DNA from: Azolla caroliniana
Taxonomy: Eukaryota > Polypodiophyta
Direction of reading: 5' to 3'
Length of the DNA stretch: 64,000 bases
Assembly (NCBI GenBank): GCA_043228905.1
Contig: JBHGNT010000108.1
Location: 20,267-84,266, forward strand
In this document: piece after piece, positions 12,295-23,643 of the stretch
How the letters are laid out: every line of letters starts with the position of its first letter
Position numbering within the stretch: position 1 is the first letter of the stretch
Made by a program: the position numbers and the translations under genes
Notes under the pieces: generated by a model
Seen by the model: the letters and a program-made list of their open reading frames with translations, nothing else
Told to the model about the DNA's origin: nothing
Database searches by the model: none

Positions 12295-14096
12295 AGTTCA
12301 GTGGACATTACCGATGGTGGAGAAAAAAACCTCTTGTGCTTTTATCACCAAAGTCATCCCCTCCTCTTGATGCTCGTATCTGCCAACTGGGGTCTGCCAT
12401 GATAGCCAACATATATTTCCCCACTTGATTGAGCCTTGCACTTGGCATAATTGCAACAAGCGGCCAACCCCCCGCCATATTCGATGGGACGTTGGGCAAT
12501 CCCACATAGTGTGTCGTATTGATTCTACTCCATTTGGACACTCTACACAATTAGGAGAGCTAAGGTTCCCATGTTGCCATGCTCCCACCGGTAGTGACTT
12601 ATGTATTAATAGCCATTGGAACGTGGTAATTCGCCTCGCGTGTTGTTGTTTCCAGATTTTCTGCCAAAACATGGTGATAATTGTGTGAGGAACTTGATAT
12701 GTGTGCCAGACCTTTGCAGCAGTCGGCTCTCGGGCAGTTTGAGCAGCTAGGATGTGGCGGCCCAATCTAGTTGTGAATTGGAAGAACGGGATGGGTTGGC
12801 TTCCTTGCTCCGCGTAAGGATCACACCATGTTCATTGCAAAGGTTCCCAACTGACCCTACGTAGCCATGTGTTTTCATGAGTACATATGTGCCAATCGGG
12901 TTGTACTTTGATCGGATCAGGATCTACAATCCATTTATGACCAGTATACGTGAGTACTCGAATTGCGTTATTCTGTGTTGGTGGCTTAGTGTCTCGCAAT
13001 TTAGAGCCTTCGATCCTGTCTGGTGATCCCCTACCTCTCGGGATCAAAGATCCCTCCTCCTCGTAGCCTATCCATTTCTCCATTGTCGTCCTATGAGTAG
13101 CGGCTTCCCTAATCAATAGAGCATTATTGATTACCGATCTCATAGCCCATCCGCCCTTGATGCCCTGGAGTATGTTGGCTTGATCTTGTAGTGGCAGTGA
13201 CATAAAATGTCTCCAACATTCTATACTTTTTCCCGGACCTTCTACAATGTATCCCCATGACAACCCCTCACTTGATCCAAGTAGTTGATTAGATTCATCC
13301 TTGATACATGGGTTCCATAGGATACGTTGACTAAGCCAGGCAGATTCAGAACTTGGTTTATCGCACTTGAGCCCTTGTCTAATGTCACACCATGCCTTCC
13401 ACATGGATGCATTGAATCTATCCTCCAATTGGCGGGAGAAACTAGGTTTGAGATCCATGTTTAGAATCCATCCCGTTTGGGGGGCCCAACTAACCCCTTT
13501 TTGTGGCCTAAAGTAAGTGAAACGTAACCGTACTAGCATTTTATAACAGTCATTTCCTTATTGGAGTCCTTGCACCACAAATTTGGCAAGTAAGGCTTTT
13601 GATTGTGACAGGGGATCAATTAGACCCAATCCCCATCTCGACTTAGGTGCTGTGAGTATAGGCCATGCCACCTTGGTGCGAGTTACATGATCTTCCTTAA
13701 CAGACCAAATTAGTTGCATACCAGTCGTTGAATTTGATGTATACTGTCCTTGGAGATTGTCCAACATGATAGACTATACCATGTTGTTGCGAGTAGTACC
13801 TAGTTTGCCACTATGATGTGACCCACTAACGACAGTTTTTTCAAACTCCAATGTATCAACTTTTGTCGAATGGAATGGATAATGGGTGCAATCATAGTCT
13901 TCGGCGGTATGTTGAAACCAATTTGGAAACCCAAATATTTGGTGCTCGCTCCTAGATTGATCCATTTGAAAGCAGGATGTGGGTGCCATGCAGGATGTGC
14001 TTCATGAGAAAGCCATATTGCACAGGATTTGTGCCAATTGATCATGGCATTGGATCTCTTGCAAAATATGGCTAACCCACTTTCGAGCTTTTGCAT
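12295..14096 (-). pseudogene. LINE (plant L1-type) reverse transcriptase C-terminal remnant
   Basis: Minus-strand segments in order: 14096-13774 with MQKLESGLAIFCKRSNAMI, INWHKS, KYLGFQIG and KLSLVGHIIVAN; 13767-13558 with RTKVAWPILTAPKSRWGLG; 13539-12832; then 12765-12298 with a zf-RVT-like region (FQWLLIHKSLPVGAW, CVECPNGVES, HTMWDCP). This order is the post-palm connection region and zinc-binding C-terminus of plant L1 ORF2. Endonuclease and RT palm are absent, and several frameshifts separate the parts. A shorter copy at 30150-30882 belongs to the duplicated segment. Confidence 0.85.
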
Positions 14097-14350
14097 AATA
14101 AAAAACTACTAAGAGAAACCCTCTACCTACTAAACTAAATATTGAACGCATAATCTAAGCCTCTAACACCACAATTTGAGTCCACAACCCATCCTCTCTA
14201 GTTCTAGTACCTGGTGGTTCCGCTTATGTTTCACACGCATGCGCGTAACTTTGCGACAACATTTCTTTCTCAATGACAATGTCATTCTCAATTACAACAC
14301 TTATCACTGAAACTCTTAAACATCAAGATTCACACCTCAATTTCACACAT
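14097..14350. repeat. Three-copy dispersed block (copy 2 of 3)
   Basis: Matches 3225-3480 and 30885-31135; immediately follows the L1 remnant as it does in the duplicate. Confidence 0.7.
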
Positions 14351-15079
14351 GCGACGTATAAAAATGATTCATCTTTAGTTCCCATTGGCTATATTTCACC
14401 GTTCGAAGATTATATCAAAAACATTTGTGTGAAAGACAATTATATTACTAAATGTTTGTGAAAAACACTAGATCGGTGCAATAATTGAGTGGTGAGATTG
14501 AATCACTAATAGGCAAGATAAATACTTTGTCATGAAAATAATATTTGACTTCATCAAATTAACAAAATTGTCAAATCTATACTCCCTACATCTTTCGTAG
14601 GTATGTTATAAGTCACTAATATCCGAGTTATGATGCAATCACTAATATCTTAAAAAGAGGAAAGGACCTCCATGTATGATCTCGAGTCAAACTATGTAAA
14701 TTGTGCAAACACCCACAATCTTGGAATAGAATAATAACCAAGAGCTCTTGGGGTAATTCTCCTTCATATAACTAGCACAATCATTTTTGGTTCATATGGT
14801 TAAGAACCGGCGTCAAACATTTTTTACAATCTAGTGTTGATTTTATCATTGAGCCGGAAGAGACAACTATATGGTAGATCCATGGAAATTTGCTTCCCAC
14901 ATCGTTTAAGTCTAAAAATATTTTTTCATCATTCCATAACCCCCCTTATTTTGCAAGTAAACTAAAATTGAATAAAACCAATGGACTATTGTTTGGAGAA
15001 ATAAATGTATAGATAACATGCTCCTAGTTGTGAATGCAGAAGCTACTCTTGTTGTTGCACTGTTCAAACGACAATGTGG
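14351..15079. other. P450 3' flank in duplicated segment A
   Basis: No gene. The sequence matches 31136-31735 of the duplicate, except that about 155 bp (roughly 14632-14787) is absent there. The end near 14940-15060 is the paralogous 3' flank of the P450 family, with 'ATTGAATAAAACCAATGGA'. Confidence 0.6.
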
Positions 15080-15947
15080 TTGCAAATCAAATCATGTAAA
15101 GCAAGGCTCCAAGAGGATTGGAAGCCCCTTGACAATGAAGAGCATAGGACATTAATATGAGTTCATTGCAGGTCATGGTGGCTACAGAACTGCTAGTATC
15201 ATATGGCCTGCAAAGAGCAACGCTACGATGTTGTCATTCACCTGCTTATCGGAGAAAGGTTGTCCATGTTGCTCGTCCGTGTATGCCAGAAAGCTAGAGA
15301 GGATGTCTTCATGTCTAGTGACCAAGGCAACACCCATATTCCTCCTTCTCTCCTTGATCCATACTTGCAATTGCTTTCTTATCACATCCGAAGCTACGAG
15401 GGCTTTGCTATATATATTGTTCCTAGGATGTTGATTGGCAGTTGAAAGAGGCAATGTACCACATCTTGATCTTCTCTGTCCCCTATACCAATGAAAACCT
15501 CCCAAGCTATGGAGAACATGAGCTTCTTCATGAAGGGGAAGAGAGCAACCTTAGATTGGCCTTCAAGCTGATCTCTTATGAATGCGAGCGCAATGAGATC
15601 GACACGACTCATGTATCTTAGCAAGGATTCAGGCCGCAAGAACAGCATAAGTGCATTCCGTATGGTATGCGAGTGGCACCATGTTCTACACACGCCATGG
15701 GGGATTCATTGCTGAGAACAGACGCAACACTAATGGACCATGATGTATAGTTGTTAGAGAAGGTTGCCTTGTTACCCAACGGGCTAGCAAGGACTATTAT
15801 CGAAGAAGCCTTTAAGCTCGTCTTGAAGGTCTCTCCATAAGCTGAGATGCAGTCATCGAAGAATTTCCACAAATTCCCTTTGCTTAGAGCTCCTAGACAC
15901 TCTTGGGTTTCACCGACAAAGGGAAGGCCGAAACGGCCCGGGGGTAA
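15080..15947 (-). pseudogene. CYP716-like P450, internally deleted (copy A)
   Basis: Minus strand. 15947 to about 15170 is exon 1 from the ETLE region to the I-helix ([23 protein letters not shown]), matching the intact gene but missing part of the middle of exon 1 (15445-15455). A 2-bp insertion in the AGHD segment shifts the frame. At about 15165 exon 1 jumps directly to the 3' end of exon 3 (15080-15165), so the end of exon 1, intron 1, exon 2, intron 2 and the haem loop are gone. Its first ~45 codons lie at 22417-22562, split off by the LTR at 15948-22416. The same exon 3 to exon 1 junction occurs at 31825, so it predates the segmental duplication. Confidence 0.85.
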
Positions 15948-16263
15948 TGTTATGATTTCAACTCAAACGGATTCAGTTACAAAAACTTAGACACAAACAA
16001 AAAGAAAAGAAGTAACACATAATTTACGTGGAAAACCTTGGTTTCAGGGGAAAACCACGGGAACAGAAATTTCCACTATGAGATAAGACGAAATACAATC
16101 ATATAGTGATAGAACCTGATTTGGTATGGTTGTACTCTAAAACCACAATTTAAGCCAAGTGCACCAAACCCTCACTCGTAGGTATCTATCTCTTTCGAAG
16201 CCTACACGGCTTCTTGGTATGTCTTTTCTTTTCTTTCTGTTACACTCTTCTTCCTTTGTTTCA

Positions 16264-16396
16264 CACACACACACACAAGATCCTTTTTCAAAACAGAGAC
16301 CTTCCTTAATTACAAATTCATTCATTCATTCATTCATTCATTCATTCTCTCTTCTCTTCTCTCTCTCTCTCTCTCTCTAGCACAACTTCTTCTTAC

Positions 16397-16446
<50 letters not shown>

Positions 16447-16460
16447 CAACGGTCGTGCCT
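16264..16460. repeat. Simple repeats at the LINE 5' end
   Basis: A (CA)n run, an (ATTC)n run of about eight units (16318-16345), and two (CT)n tracts (about 16357-16379 and 16402-16442). They belong to the inserted element, since copy B lacks them. Confidence 0.85.
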
Positions 16461-16468
16461 CTCTCTAC

Positions 16469-17127
16469 AAAGGTCGTGCGCCACGCTGCCGTCGCTGCCG
16501 TCTACGACGTCTGTCGTCGCCTGCTACCGAGCTGCACTCCCCCCCCCATCGTGCTACTGTCGTCTGTTGCCGCACTGCCGTCTGCTAACGTCCGTCGCCG
16601 TCTGCTGCCGTCGGCATGCTGGATGACCTGCTGCAGTTCGTCATCATCCGTTGTAGTCACCATTGCTGTTGTCATGCTCTTCTCCTCCTTGTTTCTTGAG
16701 GTTGCCGAGTGTCGCGTTTCTTCTCTTGGCGGCGCATCCTTGTTCTTTTAGCGTGCTCGTCGTGTGCAAAATGCCGATGTGACTACGACATAACACAAAG
16801 GTCGTGCGCCACGCTGTCGTCGCTGCCGTCTACGACGTCTGTCGTCGCCTGCTACCGAGCTGCACTCCCCCCCCCATCGTGCTACTGTCGTCTGTTGCCG
16901 CACTGCCGTCTGCTAACGTCCGTCGCCGTCTGCTGACGTTGGCATGCTGGACGACCTGCTGCAGTTCGTCATCATCCGTTGTAGTCACCATTGCTGTTGT
17001 CATGCTCTTCTCCTCCTTGTTTCTTGAGGTTGCCGAGTGTCGCGTTTCTTCTCCTGGCGGCGCATCCTTGTTCTTTTAGCGTGCTTGTCGTGTGCAAAAT
17101 GCCGATGTGACTACGACATAACACAAA
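16469..17127 (+). repeat. Two 328-bp tandem monomers in the LINE 5' UTR
   Basis: The sequence from about 16470 to 16799 repeats at 16798-17127 with period 328 bp and only a few substitutions; the anchor GGTCGTGCGCCACGCTG is at 16472 and 16800. The monomers are GC-rich and lie directly upstream of ORF1. By analogy with tandem promoter monomers of some mammalian L1s they may carry the internal promoter; that is inference. Confidence 0.9.
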
Positions 17128-17189
17128 CTCAGCTAAGTCTCGAACCCATTTATTTTATCCTTTTTTTTTCTTTTCTTATTGACACTACA

Positions 17190-18018
17190 ATGTCTAAACG
17201 AAAGGAACACAAGGATACACAAGATGAGGCTATAAGTAAGGAGGACTTTTTGGATATGTTTAACCGTTTAACAAAAATAGAGACAGATATGAAAAAATGG
17301 GTGAAAGACGCCGAAACCCACAAGAAAAAAGATAGAGAGGAAAAAGACACCCTCAAGGCTGAAATAGAAAAACTTAAAGAGGAAAACACAAACCTCAAAC
17401 AACAACTTAATGACATCAAGGTATCCCGAGAGGACGGTGAAATATCCTCCATAGAGGATATAAAAGATGAGATCAAAAAAGTTAAAGAGGAGGTTAAAAA
17501 TAACATAGAGTTAGCAAAAACGGGTTGGGTAGATGTGGTTAAAAGAAACATTAAAAAAGAAATAAAGGATGAAAATATTGTTAATACCACCCTCGAAGAG
17601 GAGAAAATGCGTCAGGCCCGACGCCTAAATGTGCGTGTCACTGGGCTCAAGGAAGGTGCATCCCCGGACGAGGATGCACAAACACTCGGGAAAATGTTAG
17701 GGTACACAACGACCCTACCTATCACCAAAGCTTGGAGGGCCGGACGCGACACAACTAGGAAGAGAGCCTTAGTTCTTCAATTTAAAGACCAATTCTTTAG
17801 AAGAGACCAATTCTTTAAAGAATCACTTTCCTTAAGAAGAGACCAATTCTTCGAGGATTGCATGGGGACCCTATCTATCTCGATGAAGACCTCACCACGA
17901 TGCAAATTGAGCATGGCAAGAGTTGTATGCCAAAGGTTATGCAAGCTCGCAAAGACGGGCATCGCGCCTTTTATCAAGATGGGCGAGTGATCATAAATGA
18001 TCGCACTACTAATTAACG
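17190..18018 (+). pseudogene. LINE ORF1 protein, frameshifted
   Basis: ATG at 17190. The N-terminal half is highly charged with heptad-like Lys/Glu-rich coiled coil (about residues 35-130). It is followed by RRLNVRVTGLKEG, the start of an RRM-like nucleic-acid-binding domain as in L1-type ORF1p. Near 17790-17860 a GACCAATTCTT segment occurs three times with spacers, and reading leaves the original frame. In the alternative frame the expected C-terminus is visible: YLDEDLTTMQIEHGK, QARKDGHRAFYQDG, VIINDRTTN and a stop at about 18018. This would be an RNA chaperone that coats LINE RNA; the copy is disrupted. Confidence 0.8.
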
Positions 18019-18052
18019 GCGTGTGGCCCATGTGACAGAAAACACACTTAGG

Positions 18053-21000
18053 ATGGCCTTATGGAATTGTAACGGCGCACTCTGGACACACCCCGGCCGC
18101 CTAGAGGGGATATTAAAGGAATCAGATATAGTTTGCCTAGTAGAAACACACCAAAGCCCAAATAGGGGACTCCCACGAGTCGAAGGATTTCGTTGGGAGT
18201 CGGCTTTTAGACAAACCTCACGTCGATGCACTACCAGGGGATCTAGAGGTGTCGCAATATTGTTTCAGAGGGAGCTACATAATAGGATAGAAATACTGAG
18301 CATAGACCCAGAAGCTCGTTTTATGTGGGTGAAAATCTCCACAAGCAAGGACAAGGCAGTAATTTTTGCCATTTGTTACTCCCCCCCGAAAGGCTCTCGT
18401 TATAATCTGGTTGGCGAGGCGAGATTAGTTGATGACGGAGTGCCACATGGGCCTTCCCCATATGAACCTCTATCGGATGACATAATCCGATATTCTTCCC
18501 AAGGCGAAGTATTCCTTGTAGGAGACTTTAATGCGAGAACCCAATCCCGACAATGCACAATATTTCAAATGAATAGAAACCTAGAAATGGTAAATGTTGA
18601 TCCTTCAGACATAGACACCACATGTAGATCAAAGGATCAAGGTGCAGACGCCACGAGCTTTGGCCATCATTTGCTCGAACTCGGTAGTCGGCACCAGATG
18701 GTCATATATAATGGTTTAGCCAAGTGGCCAAGTTCGGAAGAGCTCACATGTTTCCCACATGGAGGAGGGGAAAGCACAGTCGATTATCTAATAGGACGCC
18801 CTGAAGCTACCCACATGATTAACTCCTTCCGAGTGGCCCCATGTCCTATTGGCGTGGACCATAGTTTCTTATATTTCGAGATAAAATGCAATATCTCTAA
18901 CGTCACCAACTCTAGTCAACCACGCCATGACATCACACTACATTTCACACATGAGCTCTCTGACATATATGCTCGACATGTTCAAGCCCATCTCTCCTCC
19001 CTTGATCCCTCCCTACCTTTAGAGAGCCTTAGTACGAAACTCACACACATCCTTCATTCTGCAGCAATTAGCAGTTTCCCATACACGAAACACTCCAATC
19101 AAGGTAAAGTAGGATCTATGCCACAAAATAGATGGTATGATGAGGATTGTAGGTGCTTACATCGACAACTTACAATATCGCAACTCAGTGGTAGTATTAC
19201 CTCAGTACAAACTCGTAAAGAAATGCGCAAGATGACACGTCGTAAGAGACGAGCATGGGAGGCATCCCAATATTGGGAACTCTACCACATGCTCATGAAT
19301 AGCGATTGTGCCACTGCATGGAAGAGATTACGGGAACCAAGACCACAAACACCCATCGAAGATCCCGAAACTTGGGACACTTATACAGAGAGACTTTACC
19401 ACATCCCAAACCAACCACCCATTCCAATGCCTTCTACACCCCGACCTACTGTGGGGACACTCTTCACGACCCCTAGGGTCACGAAGGTCATAAAGAAATT
19501 ACAACATAGGAAGTCCATGGACCACACAGGATTGCGAGCAGAACACATCATATACGCGAGAGAGTGCCTAGCTCCCTTGCTAACTCTAATCTTCAATCGT
19601 GCCCTCGTAGAGGATTTTCCATCACAATGGACCATGAACACAGTGGCCCCCATACATAAAGGGGGGGACCCCATGGACCCAAATACTTATAGGACCATTA
19701 TGATAGGTCATGCCCTTGCTAAATTATATGGTGCAGTAATGGAGGCAGAGCTTAGCGAGTATATGGAGACCTTAAATCTTCGTGCACCTGAACAGGCCGG
19801 CTTTAGACGAGCCTTCTCCACTATTGACCATATCTTCACACTTAGATGCTTAATTGACAAGACTAAGGCTTGCAAGAAGAAACTATATTGTTGTTTTGTG
19901 GACTTCCGCAAAGCCTTTGACACGGTCCCTAGAGAGCGGTTGTTTGATAGGCTTAAGAGCTTGAGGATACCAGATGACATGGTTTGGGCCATCTACGCAC
20001 TATATGAACAAGTGTCCGGGTGTGTTCGATGCCCAGGCGGCATATCCGATAGTTTCACTAGCACTATTGGTGTAAAACAAGGTTGCCCCTTATCTCTGAC
20101 TCTTTTTGGGATCTACATTGATGAGATCACAGATTTTATTGCTCGTAAGGGAGGCAATGGAGTAGTCCTTGGGGATACGCAGGTGCGTATCTTGCTCTAT
20201 GCAGACGACATAGTTTTGCTCTCTGAATCCGAACACGACCTACAAAGGCACCTTAATGCCTTAGATGACTTTTGCACACAACGAGGATTGGTAGTGAATC
20301 TAGGGAAAACTAAAGTCCTTATCTTCCACACGTCGGCCCAAGTTAGAGTTAAGTGTCACCTAACTATCTCCCATAGCCCAGTTGAGGTGGTTGGATCATA
20401 TGTCTATCTCGGAGTCACTTTCAGTGCCCGCTCAGGTAAATTTTTAATGACACAAGCAGCGAAGGATAGACTTACAAGAGGACATGCATCCCTCTCACTC
20501 CTCGAGAGACAATGCCACCAAGCATACTTCCAAGAGCCACGAACTAAAGGGTGGCTCTTTGACTCATTAGTGACTCCCTCTCTCATGTATGCATCAACGG
20601 TTTGGGTCCCAGGACTACCATCTTTCATGTGGACGCAATTAGAGAGACCATTGGTGATGATGTTATCACGCCAACTCCGAAGCAAATCGTCGGTCCCACA
20701 TGACATTATTAGGGCTGAGTTCACTCTACCCCCTATGTTAGTAGAAGCACTTTTTCAACTGGTAGTCTTTATACACAGGATACATAACCAACCACTTGAT
20801 AGAATATCCCACCGGCTATACTAACTCATGGTATGGCATGATGGTGAGTTGGCTTCTTGCCAACGGTCTAGACATTACTAACCTCTCCCCCCTTAAGTAC
20901 AACCACACGACTGATAACACTTTAATCTCTCATGAGGACCATAATAAAGTAATACGCCAGGAAATATGGCAAATTTATACTCGTTATAAATGGATCACCC

Positions 21001-21731
21001 CACTAGAGCCACTCCCATCTAAAATGTCGTACTATAAGGAACACTTTATGCACTTCTCTGAGTTAGGTTTTATCACGCGCCCAAAATATCTAGATGTATT
21101 CTTACCACATGCACTAAGAGTTGCCATTGGTCAACTTAGAATATCATCTCACCAACTTGAGATTGAGAATGGACATACTAATGGAGTCCGTAGGGAGGAA
21201 AGGATATGTAGGTTATGCCACATAGAGATAGAGGATGAGTACCATTTTACATGCAAATGCCCCACCTATGCCGAGATAAGGGCAAAATACCAAGACATAC
21301 TTGGTTCCTCTCCCACCCTCCCTAAACTATTAGATACACTAGATATAAAGAAATTAGGTAGATACATCTTAGAATTGAAACAACACAGAGAGAATAAATT
21401 ACAAAACGTTGATAATAATGTTGCTAATGTTTACCAACATATAACAAATGAAGTTTTTCAAGAACAAGGGGAGACAAGGAATGTCGACAGACCTGCACCA
21501 CTCGGACTTCTCCTTGATGAAGCAGAAAATCAAAGAAGAACCAAACGCCCTCGGATGCCGGGTTTCAAAGCAACTCGACGAGATGTAGAAGCAATAAAGA
21601 AAATAAGGGAACGTGAACTACACCGCCTAGAAGCCATGGCTAGGGCACTCTATCCATCGGGACCATGGGTCACACCCACACCAAAAACTTTTGACCTCCC
21701 ACTTCTTTTTGAGAGACTTGGGTGGAAATGA
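18053..21731 (+). pseudogene. LINE ORF2: APE endonuclease and reverse transcriptase, frameshifted
   Basis: Best ATG is 18053 (MALWNCNGAL), matching the usual N-terminus of an APE-like endonuclease; further endonuclease motifs are LVETHQSP, VGDFNAR and GVDHSF. The RT domain follows with AGFRRAFSTIDHI, CFVDFRKAFDTVPRERL, KQGCPLSLTLFG and catalytic LLYADDIVLL (about 20195). The frame ends at 20824 but continues in another frame from about 20796 to 21731, including a CRLCHIEIEDEYHFTCKC zinc-binding motif, so a single-base frameshift lies near 20815. The RT motifs differ from typical plant L1 and look closer to other LINE clades; I cannot assign the clade by eye. Confidence 0.88.
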
Positions 21732-21853
21732 GATTAGGCTTAGTGCAAAGTTTTGTACACTACTAGAACTTTCTTAGCTTAAGCTATTTTCTTTTATTTT
21801 AGTTTTGATGTTTGGATAAACACTCATTTTTGTTGTAACCTATTTGTCTCATG

Positions 21854-21867
21854 GGCCAAATTTGGCC
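21854..21867. repeat. 14-bp perfect palindrome in the LINE 3' UTR
   Basis: GGCCAAATTTGGCC about 35 bp before the 3' end of the element. In RNA it could form part of a 3' hairpin recognised by the element's RT, as in some LINEs; that role is inferred. Confidence 0.6.
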
Positions 21868-22184
21868 TTAGAAGACGTTAATATATCTTTCTTTCTTTCT
21901 TTCTCACGCTCAGCTTCTAAGCTATGGCACTCACACAGCCACTACTGTGTTAGCTCTCTATCGTTCTATGTGTCGCACTACTCTTGCAACACCTTCTCTC
22001 TCTCTATATATATATATCCCTCACGTACTCACTTACTCATTGTTATTCACTTTCACGCTTTACTCACTGTATTTACTCTCAGTGAGTTATCCCACATACA
22101 AACACAGCCAATTCGACTCTCACTATATATACTAACTCATCTCATTCACAAATGTATGTATATGTATATGTTCATTAAAACTTC

Positions 22185-22385
22185 TATTCGACCGAATCCC
22201 ATTTTGGTTTTCTTATTGAATTCGGCCAACCGATTCTCGTTTTGGCTTTTCGACCGATTTCAACCAGCCGACTCTTGTTTTGGCTTTTTGACCAATTTCA
22301 GTCAGCCGACTCTCATTTCAGCTTTTCGGCCGATTTTGGTCAGCTGACTCATTTTCACTTCTCAGCTAATTTCGACCAGCCGACT
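22185..22385. repeat. 35-36-bp degenerate tandem repeats in the LTR
   Basis: Four to five units with a GACCGATTTCA-ACCAGCCGACTC core, shared with 38505-38715 in the duplicate LTR. Confidence 0.8.
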
Positions 22386-22416
22386 CCCCCGCAAGGAGGG
22401 ACAACCTTACATAACA

Positions 22417-22562
22417 GGTAAGGGAAGTTTCTTCTCTTGTTGACTCTTATTCTTCTTGCTTGAAGGTCTCCATAATTGATGCAACCCTGCCATGAGGAAT
22501 AGTAGAGACAGAGTAACCCCAACAATGAGCTCTGCAAGGACGGTGGAGGTGAAGCTCCCCAT
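22417..22562 (-). pseudogene. CYP716-like P450 N-terminal exon piece (copy A)
   Basis: Reverse strand from 22562: [19 protein letters not shown], then QLWRPSS and a Lys-rich linker up to the proline hinge, matching residues 3-46 of the intact P450. The first of the two family ATGs has become ATA. It is the 5' end of the pseudogene at 15080-15947; the two meet at the GGTAA target duplication of the LTR. Confidence 0.85.
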
Positions 22563-23643
22563 AGCTATGCTTCACCAACGGTAGCGATAGTTCTCATTCT
22601 TCTTCTTCCTCTCTCCAATATGTTGTGTTTTCCCTCCTCATGGGAGAGAGAAGTCACAATGATATTTGGGTTTCATTGGTTACCATCCGGTAGGCCACAA
22701 TGATGCCCTAGTTAAATGGAAGTCTTATCTTGAAAGACCCTTATCCCACTTTAAAAGGAAATCTTATCTAGAAAGACCCTTATATTTAAGAAGAAGAGGG
22801 GGAAAAGTGGCTTTCTAGAGGGAAGAGAGAAGCTCCAAAAGTGAGAAGAAAGAAGAGGTAGAAGTAAATAAATAAATGCATGTATTGTGACACCTAAATT
22901 TGACCTCCTTCGATCGACGGCCATACGAACTCCAATTTCGGTTGAAATTTAGAGGAGTTGCTCTTACCATCAAGAAACTCATATCTAACGGTTGGATTGC
23001 GATTTCCTGTCCTTTAGGTCAAGTTTTATTGATCTATGTCTATTACTCTTCTTGTTGTTTATCCATCTTGTTGGATGAAGATTGTTGCCAACGTTGTTGC
23101 CTTCATGCTTGTGTATTCCTCTAATGATATCTAGGGAGGTTGTACCCACTTGTAAACTTAGTTATAGTGGAAGTTCTAGTACCCTAAGGGTCTTGTGCTT
23201 TTTTCCTTGATTTGGGGTTTCCACGTAAAGGTCTCGTGTGTTCGGTTGCTTTTATTTATTTCTTAGTGTGTTGGCTATTACTTCTTGTCAACTTGCCCAT
23301 TAGATCTTGCCACTGTTTGTGGATGGTGGTTTGTTTGATTGTTTTAGATTCCACACATTTCACAATATGTGTCAATGAACATTCACCAATATGTGTGAGA
23401 ACCTTATATCCAAAGATATATGATTCTTCCTTGTCTTTTTCACCATAACCAAAGCATACACACATGCATCCAAAGATGTTACCATCCCTCCATGGTACAA
23501 GTCTATAATGTATTCTACATGTACGAAATTAATGTCGTGAATATATGTATTTTTACATGTTTACAACGTTTGGGTAGTTCAGGATCTTGAAGCTTCTCTT
23601 ATTGTTGCAATTTTCCAACGACTCTAGTGTGTAGTGAAAAAAA
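22563..23643. other. P450 5' flank of copy A and 3' flank of the intact P450
   Basis: 22563-22830 is paralogous P450 promoter sequence (CCTTATATTTAAGAAG at about 22778, equivalent to the TATA region of the intact gene). 22890-23060 matches 39215-39388 of the duplicate. 23350-23500 is a copy of the dispersed repeat also at 6285-6480. No other gene is seen. Confidence 0.6.

Larger units (their letters stand above)
16264..21900 (+). mobile_element. Non-LTR retrotransposon (LINE) with two ORFs
   Basis: Inserted in the LTR of copy A; the empty site is visible at about 32910 in copy B, where CTTCCTTTATTTCC runs straight into TCTCACGCTCAG. Order: simple repeats (16264-16460), two 328-bp 5' monomers, ORF1 (17190-18018), ORF2 (18053-21731), and a 3' UTR with a perfect palindrome at 21854-21867. 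It ends in a TTTC-rich tail instead of poly(A). The target duplication is probably CTTTNTTTC but lies in low-complexity sequence, so the ends are approximate. Both ORFs carry frameshifts. Confidence 0.85.
15948..22416 (+). mobile_element. Solo LTR (copy A), split by a LINE insertion
   Basis: Starts TGTTATGATTTCAACTCAAA and ends CCTTACATAACA with TG...CA ends. Flanked by GGTAA target duplications at 15943-15947 and 22417-22421 inside exon 1 of a P450 pseudogene. The same LTR with the same TSD is at 32594-38744. Subtracting the foreign insert there leaves about 816 bp, so the LINE here accounts for about 5.65 kb. No internal retrotransposon region is present. The 3' half contains 35-36-bp degenerate tandem repeats (22185-22385) with a GACCGATTTCA-CCAGCCGACTC core. 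Superfamily not determined. Confidence 0.82.

Noticed and set aside
16318-16442. Regular short repeats considered as a CRISPR-like or satellite array
   Set aside because: They are simple (ATTC)n and (CT)n microsatellites without spacers, in a eukaryotic retrotransposon 5' region.
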